Positions 51,281 through 61,330 of a stretch of 64,000 nucleotides of DNA are shown here, one piece after another. This DNA comes from Protonemura montana (Eukaryota > Arthropoda > Insecta > Plecoptera > Nemouridae): the NCBI GenBank assembly GCA_947568835.1, contig OX387607.1:3162001-3226000 (forward strand). Reading direction: 5' to 3'. Below the pieces are notes generated by a model. The model was not told the origin of the DNA, did not search any database, and saw only the letters and a program-made list of their open reading frames with translations. Made by a program: the position numbers and the translations under genes. How positions within the stretch are numbered: the first letter of the stretch is position 1; every line of letters begins with the position of its first letter.

Positions 51281-51995
51281 TCAACTGGACTCGTCGTCCC
51301 CTTCGTCCCCTGATGCCTGCTTTCCGGAACCCGACTTCCTGGGGATCCGCTCTGGGACCGGCTTCCGCCCGAGACTCCTCCTCCCGACAGCTGGCAGCTT
51401 TCCGGGACCGTTGAGCGCAGCCATCCGGGCCAGCACCGGCTCCTCTTCGCTCGAACCGGCCACCTCCTTGGTCGACCGAGACTCTAGATCAGACTCTTTT
51501 TTTCTGCCTGGCCCAAGCCGCTTCTGCAGCCGGTCGACGATGTGCGAGATCCCAGCGTCGCGTCGTTCTACCTCTGATTCCGTCTCACCTGAGCTCGTCT
51601 CTTCTTCACTAGTTGAAATTTCTGCCTCTTTCCGCTGCTTCGACGTTGACGGCTCCGCAATCTTGCCCTTCTCTTTCCGTTTCGTCTTGACCGCACTTTC
51701 CCCCCCTTTCTTGACCTTCCTTTTCGGCTCGACCTGGTCTCGGTCTTCGTAAGCCACAAAGAACGACATGTCGGTCGGGATCTCGAGGCCTGCCTCCTGG
51801 TGGCTCATTGCGTAGAAGCAACGCTTGTAGTTGGGATTCTCGGGCGCCACCTCGTGCTTCTCGAGCAGGTGGCGTCGGAGGGACTTCCGCACCGAGTACG
51901 CCTTGTCGCAGAGCAGGCACTTCATGTGTTTCACTCCCGTGTGAGTCATCAGATGCGAGCGCAGACGTGTTTGCTGAGAGAATTCCTTGGTGCAA
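51281..51995 (-). CDS. Zinc-finger gene coding exon 10 (last fingers and tail)
   Basis: Residues 1326-1563. Finishes CPLCTKEFSQQTRLRSHLMT, adds CLLCDKAYSVRKSLRRHLLE, then a tail of about 190 aa rich in Ser, Glu, Lys and Arg (KRKEKGK, SEEETSSGETESE), probably disordered. Stop TGA. CCGACAG acceptor. Confidence 0.92.
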
Positions 51996-54900
51996 CTGTC
52001 GGCATGGGGAGAAATTTGGGTCAGAACCTAAAACCCAGCTAGCATGCTCCTAACTAGAAGTGCCTGTGGGGAGTCATTTTTGAAACTGGGTACTTGGTTT
52101 AACTAGCCAGGTTTTACCTAGTACCTCCCCTTCTAAAAAGCCGAAACAAACTCGGATACTCGAAGATTTCCCTGGATTTTACACGAATCGTTGCCTTGAT
52201 GTTGATGACATGTGGTGGATGGTATTGGCACACATTTTATATCAAAGGGAAAAAATGTACATTTTTGGAACATGGCATTGCCTGTATGGGAATTTGATTA
52301 TTTGGCAAGCTATTTACAAATTTAATTGCATATGCCAGAAGTTGGATTTTGCAAAAGAGAATGAACTAGAAAATGATTTGGCAGATCACCTTTTGAAACC
52401 GGTTTGGTAAAGCGATCAAATATATATTGGTAGCTGGGTTAACCAATATATTTGTAATCAAGGCACCTTACAGATCTTCTGTACTCACAGCGGACAAATG
52501 AATGTTTGTTGCGGCTCGTGGACGATAGTGACGTGCCGCTGCAGATACTTCTCGCTGTTAAAACCTTTGCCGCAAGTGCCGCACAAGATGGTGGTCTCGC
52601 GGTTGTGGATCAGCCGGTGCTCCTTTAGCGCAAAGCTATTTGTGAACGACTGCAACCAGACCAAACAAGCGTTTGCACATTTCTCGACTTATGTCAGGTG
52701 GACAGGCTAGCATTTCGAGAATAATTTTTAGCAGCAACAGGTAGGGTACCTACAACTTACGAATTGCAAAATACAGCAATGGATTTTTATTATTAGGAAC
52801 ACTAATTATTTAGTTACTATTAATTATAACTAATTAATTAGTTATTAGTGTTCCTAATAATAAAATACCCCGCGCATTCAAGGCGTTTGCAATTTAAATT
52901 AGATTCCGCAAATTTAAAACGCATCCACCTTTAAATTAGAGTTACTTGTGATTGACAGGTTGTGACGTGGTTTAGCGTCACTAGAATCAGAGTGACTGTA
53001 AGTATTCACAGCCGCTTGATTCTACTCCTTGGAGATCCGTCATTCTCATCAAATACACTAAAATCCTCTCAAAAATGAAGTGTCAAGTAACTCAATTGGT
53101 CACAGCAACACCTGCGACAGGTGGAGATCAGGCTTTGATTCCCCATTTGGGCATCTATTTTTGAGAGGTTATTACTATTAGTGTTTCTAATAACAAAACC
53201 CTGCGCATTGCAAGCGTTTGCAATTTAAATCAGATTTCGCATACAGTAACGGGGATTCATTTGAGACAGGCCTGCAGGTTGAATGTAACTTTTTAATTAA
53301 ATGGTTAAAGAATCTTTATCCATAACAGACTGTTGGATAAATATCATTTAACTATTTAAATTTGTTTTTAAGATTACATAATTGAAGCTCGTTCTTGGGC
53401 AATGGAAGAAATGCGTGGGGGAAGTCATTTGGCTTAACTTTTTTTTCTGTGCAAAACATGAATGACACCATAAATATCCAAAAGTCAAACAATATGTCTA
53501 CTAGTAACGTTTTATTTACCTTGCTGCAGACTTCGCAATTGATCAATCCTTCCCCGGTGTGTTTACGTATGTGGTATTTTAATTTCTGGAATAGAGCAGA
53601 ACACATACTCGATTTAATACAGAAACTATCTCACATCTTTTCCAGTCATTTATTGAAGGTGCAACAATTTTAAGCTCAAGAAAGTAAGCTCATCTATTTT
53701 TGCGTCTTGCAGCAGAACAGAAAGAGCTTGGCAAAGGTTTGTATAAAGCGACGCAAGAGATGGGCAATGCAGTCTCGTGCAACGACATCGTAACGTACCT
53801 GCTTCTTGGAAAAGGACTGGCCGCAGTACGGGCAGCTACAGGTCTCTTCGCGAGTGTGCACACGGATGTGTGAATTGCATGCCCCCTTGTCCGAGAAACA
53901 CTTGTCGCAGTATAAGCACTTGTACGGTTTTTCTCCTGCAATGACGACAAGCGCACATAAGAAAATAGAAAAAGGAAAGCCGTAGTTTTAGATAAACAAT
54001 TAATTATAAGATATAAGCTCTGAAAAGTAAATGCTACCTAGTGATGAGGGTGACCGCATGGTCAAAAAACTATTAATAATTGTATCTTCAGGCAAGAAGT
54101 CACAACTAGCGGAAAAAAGATTGCCAAATCAAAATTTCGTTCTTTGCTAATAAGTTGAAATCCTCTTTTTAAAAGCTGGATAGGCAAATTAGAGAAGTGA
54201 CAAGAGTATTGACTGGATTGACTGGAAATTGACTGGAAGGTTGAAGATACGGTGTCACAAAAAGTAACATTGCTGACCTTTCAGCTAGAACGCCCTTGTC
54301 ACCAAGCTAGTGACCCATGCAAAGAACTGAAATCGAAGTCCTTTAGGTTTATTATGCTTTTACAGAGACATGAAAAATAGATGAATTTGCCTAGTATATT
54401 TGAGGTTATATTGTTTCTTTACTTGCCTCAGAGAAAACACTCTTTCTAGCTCTAGTATTTTATCTTAATTGTCATTGGCTTGGTTTTGCCCCTTGGCCCG
54501 GGACGCTAACCTGTGTGTATGCGAATGTGGCGCACGAGGTTGGATCTCTGCACAAACTCTTTGGGGCAATGAGGGCACTTGTGTCGCGGCCCGTTGTGGA
54601 TCAGCAGGTGCTCGTTGTAGCTGTCCTTGCGCTGGCAACAAATAGGACAATCGTTTACATAACCTTCCAAAAAAAATTTTTATTAAATGTACAGTGGAAC
54701 CACCCTTCTGCTTCTAGATTTGAGACTGAAGTTTTAAAAGAGTTACACAGCTGAGACGGTTGTCAAGCTCAAGGCAGCGATTGGTACCTAGATTGTACCA
54801 TATCTATGCTGAACAAATAGAACAAGTGGGTCTTCAGCAATTATGATCAGTCATCATTCATGTTATAATGGTTTTTAGACTCATATCTACTTTATCTAAC

Positions 54901-57900
54901 CTTAGCATTAGTTTTGACGAACACTTTCTTCAGCAAAGCACTTTCAAAGCAGTCCTCAAACCTTTAACCCTTGAATTGCTTTAAATGCTTTAACCATTGA
55001 TTAAGTAACAAGTACAAGTTACGAAACGTCGGGAAATTTAGTGGTTCTCCACTTAGCATTCAAAACCCAGTTCAAATAGTTTTTATCACTCATGTTAAAG
55101 TTGCTTGTGGTTTTTAGTCTTACAGAGTACCTTGGCATTGTTGATGTTTCATCCACAAAGACGCAGAGCGCGGACATCAACAATAACATCAAATCAAGGC
55201 TCTGAACCGCCCTGTCTTAACAGTCATCGCCAATCTTACACACTTTAACACCCTATACTCAAATCAAGTTAGATTTCCTTATCTTGCCTGGCTCAGATAT
55301 GATAAAAATAAAAAACGACATCTGCTAAAAGCTGCAAATGAGTTTTATCATTAAAATTGTGTCTGGGATGATGGCAGAATGGAATAAGCTCGATGCAAGC
55401 GCTCACCGTGAACTCTTTGCCGCAGTACTGGCAGGTAGAGGTGCCGGAGCCTGTGTGAAGCTGCTTGTGTCCGTACATCCCCGACTTAGATGCGAAGCCC
55501 TTTCCGCACTCGCTGCAGTGATACGGTGACTCTCCCAGGTGGTCAATCTGTGAATCACACAAAGCAGTGTTGTTAAGACATGGAGATCTACATTTAGACC
55601 TAAAGCAGTGATTCATAACCCTGGTATTACTGTCAGTAGCACCGTGCTAACTGGCACCACCATAGCACCAAGCAGTGACCCCGACCTAGAGCGGTGATTC
55701 GTAACCCTGGTATTACTGTCAGTAGCACCGTGCTAACTAGCACCACCATAGCACTAAGCAGTGACCCCGACCTAGAGCGGTGATTCGTAACCCTGGTATT
55801 ACTGTCAGTAGCACCGTGCTAACTAGCACCACCATAGCACCAAGCAGTAACCCCGACCTAGAGCGGTGATTCGTAACCCTGGTACTACTGTCAGTAGCAC
55901 CGTGCTAACTGGCACCACCATAGCACCAAGCAGTGACCCCGACCTAGAGCGGTGATTCGTAACCCTGGTATTACTGTCAGTAGCACCGTGCTAACTAGCA
56001 CCACCATAGCACCAAGCAGTAACCCCGACCTAGAGCGGTGATTCGTAACCCTGGTACTTCTGTCAGTAGCACCGTGCAAACTAGCACCACTCTAGCCTCA
56101 AGCAGTAACCCTGACCTAAAGTGACAGTAATAATTATCAGTCACAATTTTCAGTGATTTTCAGTAATGCTTCAGGCAATGAGTTGCTTGATAATTAACTG
56201 GAACCCAATATGCCTCCTCGATAATACAACTTTCGTAGCACCACAATAATATCAGTTGCTAGTGCTGCTAAAATCAACAATTCCTAGCTTTGTTGAAAAG
56301 GGCCACTCTAGATTGAAGTTATCTAAAACAGCCGGTTGTTCTATCTTACACCATGGTAGCTATGCCAAATGGTCGCTGTAGGTAATGCCTTCAGGTACTT
56401 TTTCTTTGACAATAAAAGCACAGGCCAAAACTTGAAATTAGCAGCCAAAATTAACTCGGTAGATTATAGAGTAAACGATTCTAGGCGTGACTGACCGTGT
56501 AATGCATCTTCCTGTCGTCTTTGGTGTCGAAACGGCACTTGCAGATGCGGCATCGGAAGCCGACCTTGGACACCTGGCTGTGTTTCATACGGTAGTGGAC
56601 GCCGTAGGCGCGCTTGCTGGCGAGCAGCTTGCCGCACAGCTTGCAGTCGTAGCTCCGTGCCGAGTGTGAGTTCTGTTGGGCAGGCGTTACAGGTTATAAT
56701 AATAATAATATGATTTTATTCCAGATTGACTACACTTGAGGTAATGTTGGAATGGCATTTTCACATTTAAAATCATACAATCCAGTCACAGTTGTAGAGT
56801 CACGGTTGGGTTAGGTTAACAAGGAGCGTGCTCACTTTTGATCAAATGCTAATTGCCGTGAATTTGCATTCGAAGCGTGTTCATTTTTTTGCCTGAAATA
56901 GACAGAAAAGGCTGACAACTTTTGAAAAGCTGTCTAAAATCTACTTATTTTATACGAGTATATACCGATTTTCACTGAAACCTAGCTAGGTTACCTGCCA
57001 ATGTCAACAAGTTTGGAATACCTGCTACAAAATGCATATCTGAGCTTGTTATCCTAGCTCCTTAGTCTGTGTTTAATGGCATTTGTTTAATGCCTCGATA
57101 TATATTCCTTATATTATTATTTGTTAAGTTATTTTTTGTTTGAATAGTAATTTACTAACTTACTAATTATTTGCTATTTGATTAATTAACTAATTGATGC
57201 GTTGTTTAATTTAAAACCCACAGTTGAGTCCACTTGGGTTTTGTTGACTTCTCGTTCAAGGAAAAACTACAATATTTTCCTCACATTTGTATACTCATAT
57301 GGTACGTTAGTTTTGTACCTGTCAAAGATTTTCAGACCCCCAAAAAACCCTGTATCATTGTACCTTGATGTGCGATCGCAGTGTCTTCTTAGTCTTGAGC
57401 TGCGCCGAACAAAGATGACAGGGGAAGACCATCGCGTTGATATGCTGGCAGAGGAAGTGATTCCTCAGCGTGTCCAACGTGGGGTGCGTAATCAGGCACA
57501 GCCGGCACTTGTACACCACCACTGTGTAAGCAATGTCATCGGGATGACTCGACTTGGCATGTCTTGTAAGCAGCAGCTGGTGGACAAATGTGTCAGAATC
57601 AAGTCAAATGAAGTTAAGAAGCCAACAGTAATCAAGACGGGTCAGTAAGGCTATAGATCTTATAGAGTCATGTAGTATTTTGAGTGAGTAAAAAGTATTG
57701 AAGGACTAAAGAAGTCTATAAAAATTGCTCATACGAGTTAATATAGCAAAGACGTGGACGGTACTGACAAGTATTGTACACTGGAAACAGCACAAAATGT
57801 GAAGAATGTGTAATAGAAAATAAAATATATTTGTAAGTTTTTGTTTGGTAGACATTTGCAATGGGCTGTTTTTAAGACAACAATACCACTGGGTTTTTAA

Positions 57901-60900
57901 TTACGGCAATGCTAAGCTTTGGCGCTTCAGATGTCTTTTTGACACATCTCTACAGTTTAATAATTTTTAATCAAAACATCGATACATGCAAATCAATCGT
58001 TGAGGTTAGCAATAACAAAGATTTATCAAGCGAGTCCCAAATGCGAGTAATCTGTAAGACATACAAAAATGTAACTTCATTTAACTCGATATGACCGTGA
58101 ATCTACTTCTGAGCCACAACCATTTTTAAGGTATAATTGCCATCAGTCAATATATCAGTCTTATCTTAAACTAAAGATAGTTTAAGATAAGACTCTGACT
58201 AATAGGAAACCCAATGACATACCTTGCTGGAAAAGACTTGCGCGCAGACGTGGCACTTGTAGAACTCGTTGTGCCTGTCTGCGTGAACGTCCAGCTGGTG
58301 GTCGTTGCGCTGTGCCGCGCGCCAGAACTTATCGGCACAGAAGCGGCAGCTGTATGCCAGACTCGGCGCAGGCTCCTCTGTGGCGCATTGCGTTGGGTGC
58401 AGGTCAAACTGGACAGGCAAAGAGTGGCATCATAATTATCACTTAAGATCCAAATGTTACGTTGTTCCAGAATTAGAAATAAGCCAGATCTGACAAAGCG
58501 GAAGGTTTGATAGCCCAGTTTTCAAGCCAAGTCGAGCACTCACCACGTGCTGGCGAATGGAAGACTTGAACGCCGACGTGACGGAGCAGAATGGACACCG
58601 AAACGACTCGTGCTCGGGCAGCGTGAAATCCCGGGGCCGAGCTTGCGACGACACCGTCAGCTTATGCCCCGCTTTCATGTGCTGAACATACTCTGCCGCC
58701 GACTCCATAGTCGACTTGCCATCCGGGCACAGCTCGCACTTATATTTTGTTGGCAGCAAGAGCTCCAACGCCTCTGGATCTGTTTTGATAACCATAACCT
58801 CGTCCCTTTTCATCCGCAATTGGCCACTTTTGGAATACGTCTTCACGGCAGATTCGTTTTGAAGACAATTTTTGTTATTACTAGCTATGTGGTAAGTGGT
58901 ATTGTTTTTGTTCATTGCATCTGAATTTTCCTTAGACTCTGATTCCTCCTCAACGTCGTTGACTTGGTCGCTGATTTGGTCGTTGATCCTCACCTCAACA
59001 TCTCCCTGAGGGCTGGCCCAATCGGTCCTCGGCGAGTCTTGGAAAATGTCTTCCATCGTGCGCTCGATCAGCTCAATTGTCTTCTCCGTCCTCGACACTA
59101 TGCTCTGATAGTCAGGCTTTTCTATACGCGGCACGAACCGCCTCAGATCGAGAGGGTCTTCGTTTGTGTCTACTAGCTCCTGTTTCACTGGGTAGTCCAA
59201 CGCTTCGTCCTCCGAGAAGTACTCGTCGTCCGAAGTGTCATTCATTACACACTCAATTTCCGTCATGTCCATCTCGCGAAACGGACACTTTCGCAAGAAC
59301 GCGTCTCCCTCTTCGTCGGTCTCCGAGGAGCTTGCGATCGGCGCAACCTCTTCCTCATCAGACGTCGATTCAGCGGACGAATAGCAGTTTGTTTCCTCGC
59401 CGTTGCCGGCGGTGTCCACGGCTTCTTCCCCCGTTTTGCACGTGCCGTCGATGATGACCGTATCGCGGCCTAGACCTTCGAGCGGGGCTGGAAGTTTCTG
59501 CGCGGGGATGTTGGGAATTTTCCGCGGAAGACTTGTTTGCTTCGGCTGCACTTTCTTTGCGATCAAATTGACGTTGATCATTTTCTTTCGAGCCGGCTTC
59601 TCTGGGATTTGCTCGTCGCTGTCGATGACTTGCAACGAAGCGGAAGAGGTGTCTATGGATTTTCTTTTATTTGGCTTCCATGTTTTGGCTTTTTTGGCAG
59701 TGGGCTTTAGGAGCTCTAGAAACTCAAGTGTTGATATCAAAGAGATATTGTGAGACGCCAAATGCTTGCAGAGTTGCTGGAGATCAACGACTGTTAGGGT
59801 TACGTCTGCTTCGCAGAGACTGCAGACAACGTTTCTCTCGTGAGAAACCAAAAGATTTGCAAGCGACTTCTCGCGATTCAACTCGGGGGTGAACTTCGAA
59901 GCAACGTTGTGGTTCGCAGCGACGTGATCCGACAGCTTGATCAAATCGTTTGGAAGGAAAGTCTCACAGTAATGGCACATGATTTCTTCGTGAACAGTTT
60001 TGTAATGCAAATGCAAGTCGGCTTCGCAGGTCAACGTGTTTTTCATCTCGCAACGAACGCAAGGAAAACTCGTGTGTTCTGACTCGACGTGTCGGTCTCT
60101 AACAGGCGACTGCGAGAACGTCTTGCTGCAGTAATGACAGATCACTAGACCACGACACCGAATGTCGTGGGCGGGTTTTGGCACTTCGAACGTGAACGGC
60201 TTTGTACAAACAGTGCAAGTGTTTAACGAGAGATCGTCGCACGACGTCGAGGTTATCGAATCGACGACCGAGTTCTGCGACGTCTTGGAAGAATCGTCGG
60301 TGACCGAGTCTACTAGAGCGTGCTGGCGGTCAGCGAACGAGAGCGGCGCAACGGTGCCGTGAATGTTAAACAAGACTTGTTCCGTGCGGAGGAACACAAT
60401 AAGACACATCAAGCTGAGTCGATGGTATGAAAAAAAGTGGCCGAAGATGTCTGCTCGCTTGCGTTCCTTTCCGCAAAGATGGCAATGGAAGTTCCAAGCA
60501 TCTAGCTGGCTTGACCAGTCGCCGACTAGCCGAACATCTCGTTCTTCGAGCGTTTCCAAGCACGTCACAAAGTGTTTCCGTCGCACGTGTACTTGATAGT
60601 AAGACTTTGGCTTTACCAATACGCCACAGAACTTGCAGTTGCGCATGTCATGCACTTCTTCGTAGTGCTCGTCCAGATTTTCGACTCTGGCGTTGCAAAT
60701 GTCGCACGCCAATGGGAAGTGAGATTCCATCTCATGGCCCAACCGCATTTCATCTGAATCAAACATCTCGGCACAATAGCTGCAATGATGTCTGCCGTGG
60801 TTTGATATCAAATGGATTGTCATCTTGTCGCGGGAAAAGAACCAATCGGCGCATAACGAACACTTCAACGGCTGGATTCCATCTTCTCTGGTCTTTGCTA

Positions 60901-61318
60901 ATGCTTTGGACGCTTGAAGAGAAATTTGTGAAGACTTCTCAACAATAGTGCCGAAAGGGTGGTCCAAGTCACCGGGTCTAATGGCAGTCGGGTCCAGAGA
61001 TACAAGCCATGCTCTTTGAGCCGCAAAGATAGCAGCCTCTGCCGATCTCGACGTGAATGGAATCATTGTCGACACTGGCGGAATAACTGACTGCATCTGC
61101 GGCTGGAACAACGCAGAGTCCGGGGCTCTTTGCAAATCCTCTTCCTCTTCTTCTTCCGAGTCTCCTCGTATCGGGGAGTTCTTCTCAGGAATCGGCTGGT
61201 CGCCTCCGTCATCTGCTTCACTCGTCTCGACAACAGTTTCCAAAACATTGTTGTTACAGAAGATGATATCTTCGTTGTTTTGAACTGAGTACTGCTCTAA
61301 TCCGTTTGTCTGGCTCAT
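51281..61318 (-). CDS. Multi-C2H2 zinc-finger protein (about 27 fingers), whole gene span
   Basis: Ten coding exons join in frame to 4692 nt, 1563 aa: 61318-58544, 58408-58223, 57576-57364, 56672-56496, 55547-55407, 54631-54511, 53935-53799, 53585-53520, 52649-52489 and 51995-51281. Exon 1 has an acidic N-terminus, about ten CxxC...H...H units (residues about 150-530), an acidic, Lys-rich linker with NLS-like KKAKTWKPNKRKS, then two more fingers. Exons 2-10 add about 15 fingers, with a canonical HTGEKPYKC linker between two of them, and a Ser/Glu/Lys-rich tail. Such proteins are nuclear, usually bind DNA, and often regulate transcription or chromatin. I cannot name an orthologue; the target is unknown. 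The start is placed at the ATG in AAAATGAGC; an ATG four codons earlier has a poorer context. Confidence 0.88.
52489..52649 (-). CDS. Zinc-finger gene coding exon 9
   Basis: Residues 1273-1325. SFTNSFALKEHRLIH completes a finger, CGTCGKGFNSEKYLQRHV is complete, and the exon ends within CPL(C). GGTTGCAG acceptor, GTGAGT donor with two bases left. Confidence 0.9.
52765..53250. repeat. Palindrome with a third partial arm (foldback-like)
   Basis: Arms of about 35 bp sharing TTATTATTAGGAACACTAAT face each other at 52785-52866, with weaker similarity (TTGCAAA.. and ..TTTGCAAT) further out. The right arm plus its outer part (ATTAGTGTTCCTAATAA to GCGTTTGCAATTTAAAT) recurs at 53170-53240. Lies in the intron between zinc-finger exons 8 and 9. 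Confidence 0.7.
53520..53585 (-). CDS. Zinc-finger gene coding exon 8 (66-nt small exon)
   Basis: Residues 1251-1272. KLKYHIRKHTGEGL finishes one finger, and CEVCSK starts the next. The exon is exactly 22 codons, so it carries half of each of two fingers; skipping it would fuse the flanking halves in frame. TATTCCAG acceptor, GTAAAT donor. Confidence 0.85.
53799..53935 (-). CDS. Zinc-finger gene coding exon 7
   Basis: Residues 1205-1250. GEKPYKC completes the linker; CLYCDKCFSDKGACNSHIRV is complete; CPYCGQSFSKKQ begins the next. TGCAG acceptor, GTACGT donor, phase 0. Confidence 0.9.
54511..54631 (-). CDS. Zinc-finger gene coding exon 6
   Basis: Residues 1165-1204 plus one base. RKDSYNEHLLIH completes a finger, and CPHCPKEFVQRSNLVRHIRI is complete. 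It ends inside the HTGEKP linker. TTGCCAG acceptor, GTTAGC donor. Confidence 0.9.
54990..55086 (+). repeat. Dispersed repeat block, copy B
   Basis: Same block as at 38425-38521, better preserved, with AAGTTACGAAACGTCGGGAA and TTTAGTGGTTCTCCACTTAG. Lies in a zinc-finger gene intron. Confidence 0.65.
55407..55547 (-). CDS. Zinc-finger gene coding exon 5
   Basis: Residues 1118-1164. CSECGKGFASKSGMYGHKQL is a classical finger; CQYCGKEFT starts the next. TTCACAG acceptor, GTGAGC donor, phase 0. Confidence 0.9.
55600..56115. repeat. 86-bp tandem repeat, about 6 copies
   Basis: The unit contains ACCCTGGTATTACTGTCAGT, AGCACCGTGCTAACTAGCAC and CACCATAGCACCAAGCAGT. Copies 2-5 are nearly identical and the outer ones are diverged, which points to recent array growth. 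It lies in the intron between zinc-finger exons 4 and 5 and begins about 50 bp from exon 5. Confidence 0.93.
56496..56672 (-). CDS. Zinc-finger gene coding exon 4
   Basis: Residues 1059-1117. NSH ends the previous finger; CKLCGKLLASKRAYGVHYR is complete; CKCRFDTKDDRKMHYT is degenerate with shortened cysteine spacing. CCAACAG acceptor, GTCAGT donor, phase 0. Confidence 0.87.
57364..57576 (-). CDS. Zinc-finger gene coding exon 3
   Basis: Residues 988-1058. LLLTRHAKSSH completes the finger begun in exon 2; then CRLCLITHPTLDTLRNH and CHLCSAQLKTKKTLRSH. CACCAG acceptor, GTACAA donor (weak), phase 0. Confidence 0.87.
58157..58194. repeat. Perfect 17-bp hairpin with 4-nt loop
   Basis: AGTCTTATCTTAAACTA, loop AAGA, TAGTTTAAGATAAGACT. 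No mismatch. It lies in zinc-finger intron 2, about 30 bp downstream of the exon 2 donor in transcript direction. Confidence 0.85.
58223..58408 (-). CDS. Zinc-finger gene coding exon 2
   Basis: Residues 926-987. FDLH completes the previous finger, CRFCADKFWRAAQRNDHQ is a full one, and CHVCAQVFSSK is the start of the next. CTGTCCAG acceptor, GTATGT donor, phase 0. Confidence 0.9.
58544..61318 (-). CDS. Zinc-finger gene coding exon 1
   Basis: Residues 1-925, a 2.8-kb exon. The fingers here are irregular: spacing varies, one lacks the final His and has Cys instead (CTVCTKPFTFEVPKPAHDIRC), and linkers are not of the TGEKP type. The long middle region (about 535-840) is acidic with Ser-Asp-Glu runs. 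It ends in CPFCSVTSAFKSSIRQHV, a finger whose last His is supplied by exon 2. Donor GTGAGT, phase 0. Confidence 0.92.
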
Positions 61319-61330
61319 TTTCAGAAACAT

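Noticed and set aside
53100-53165. tRNA-like stretch with TTTGATTCCCCATTTGGGC
   Set aside because: No cloverleaf can be folded; only a loose likeness to a T-arm.
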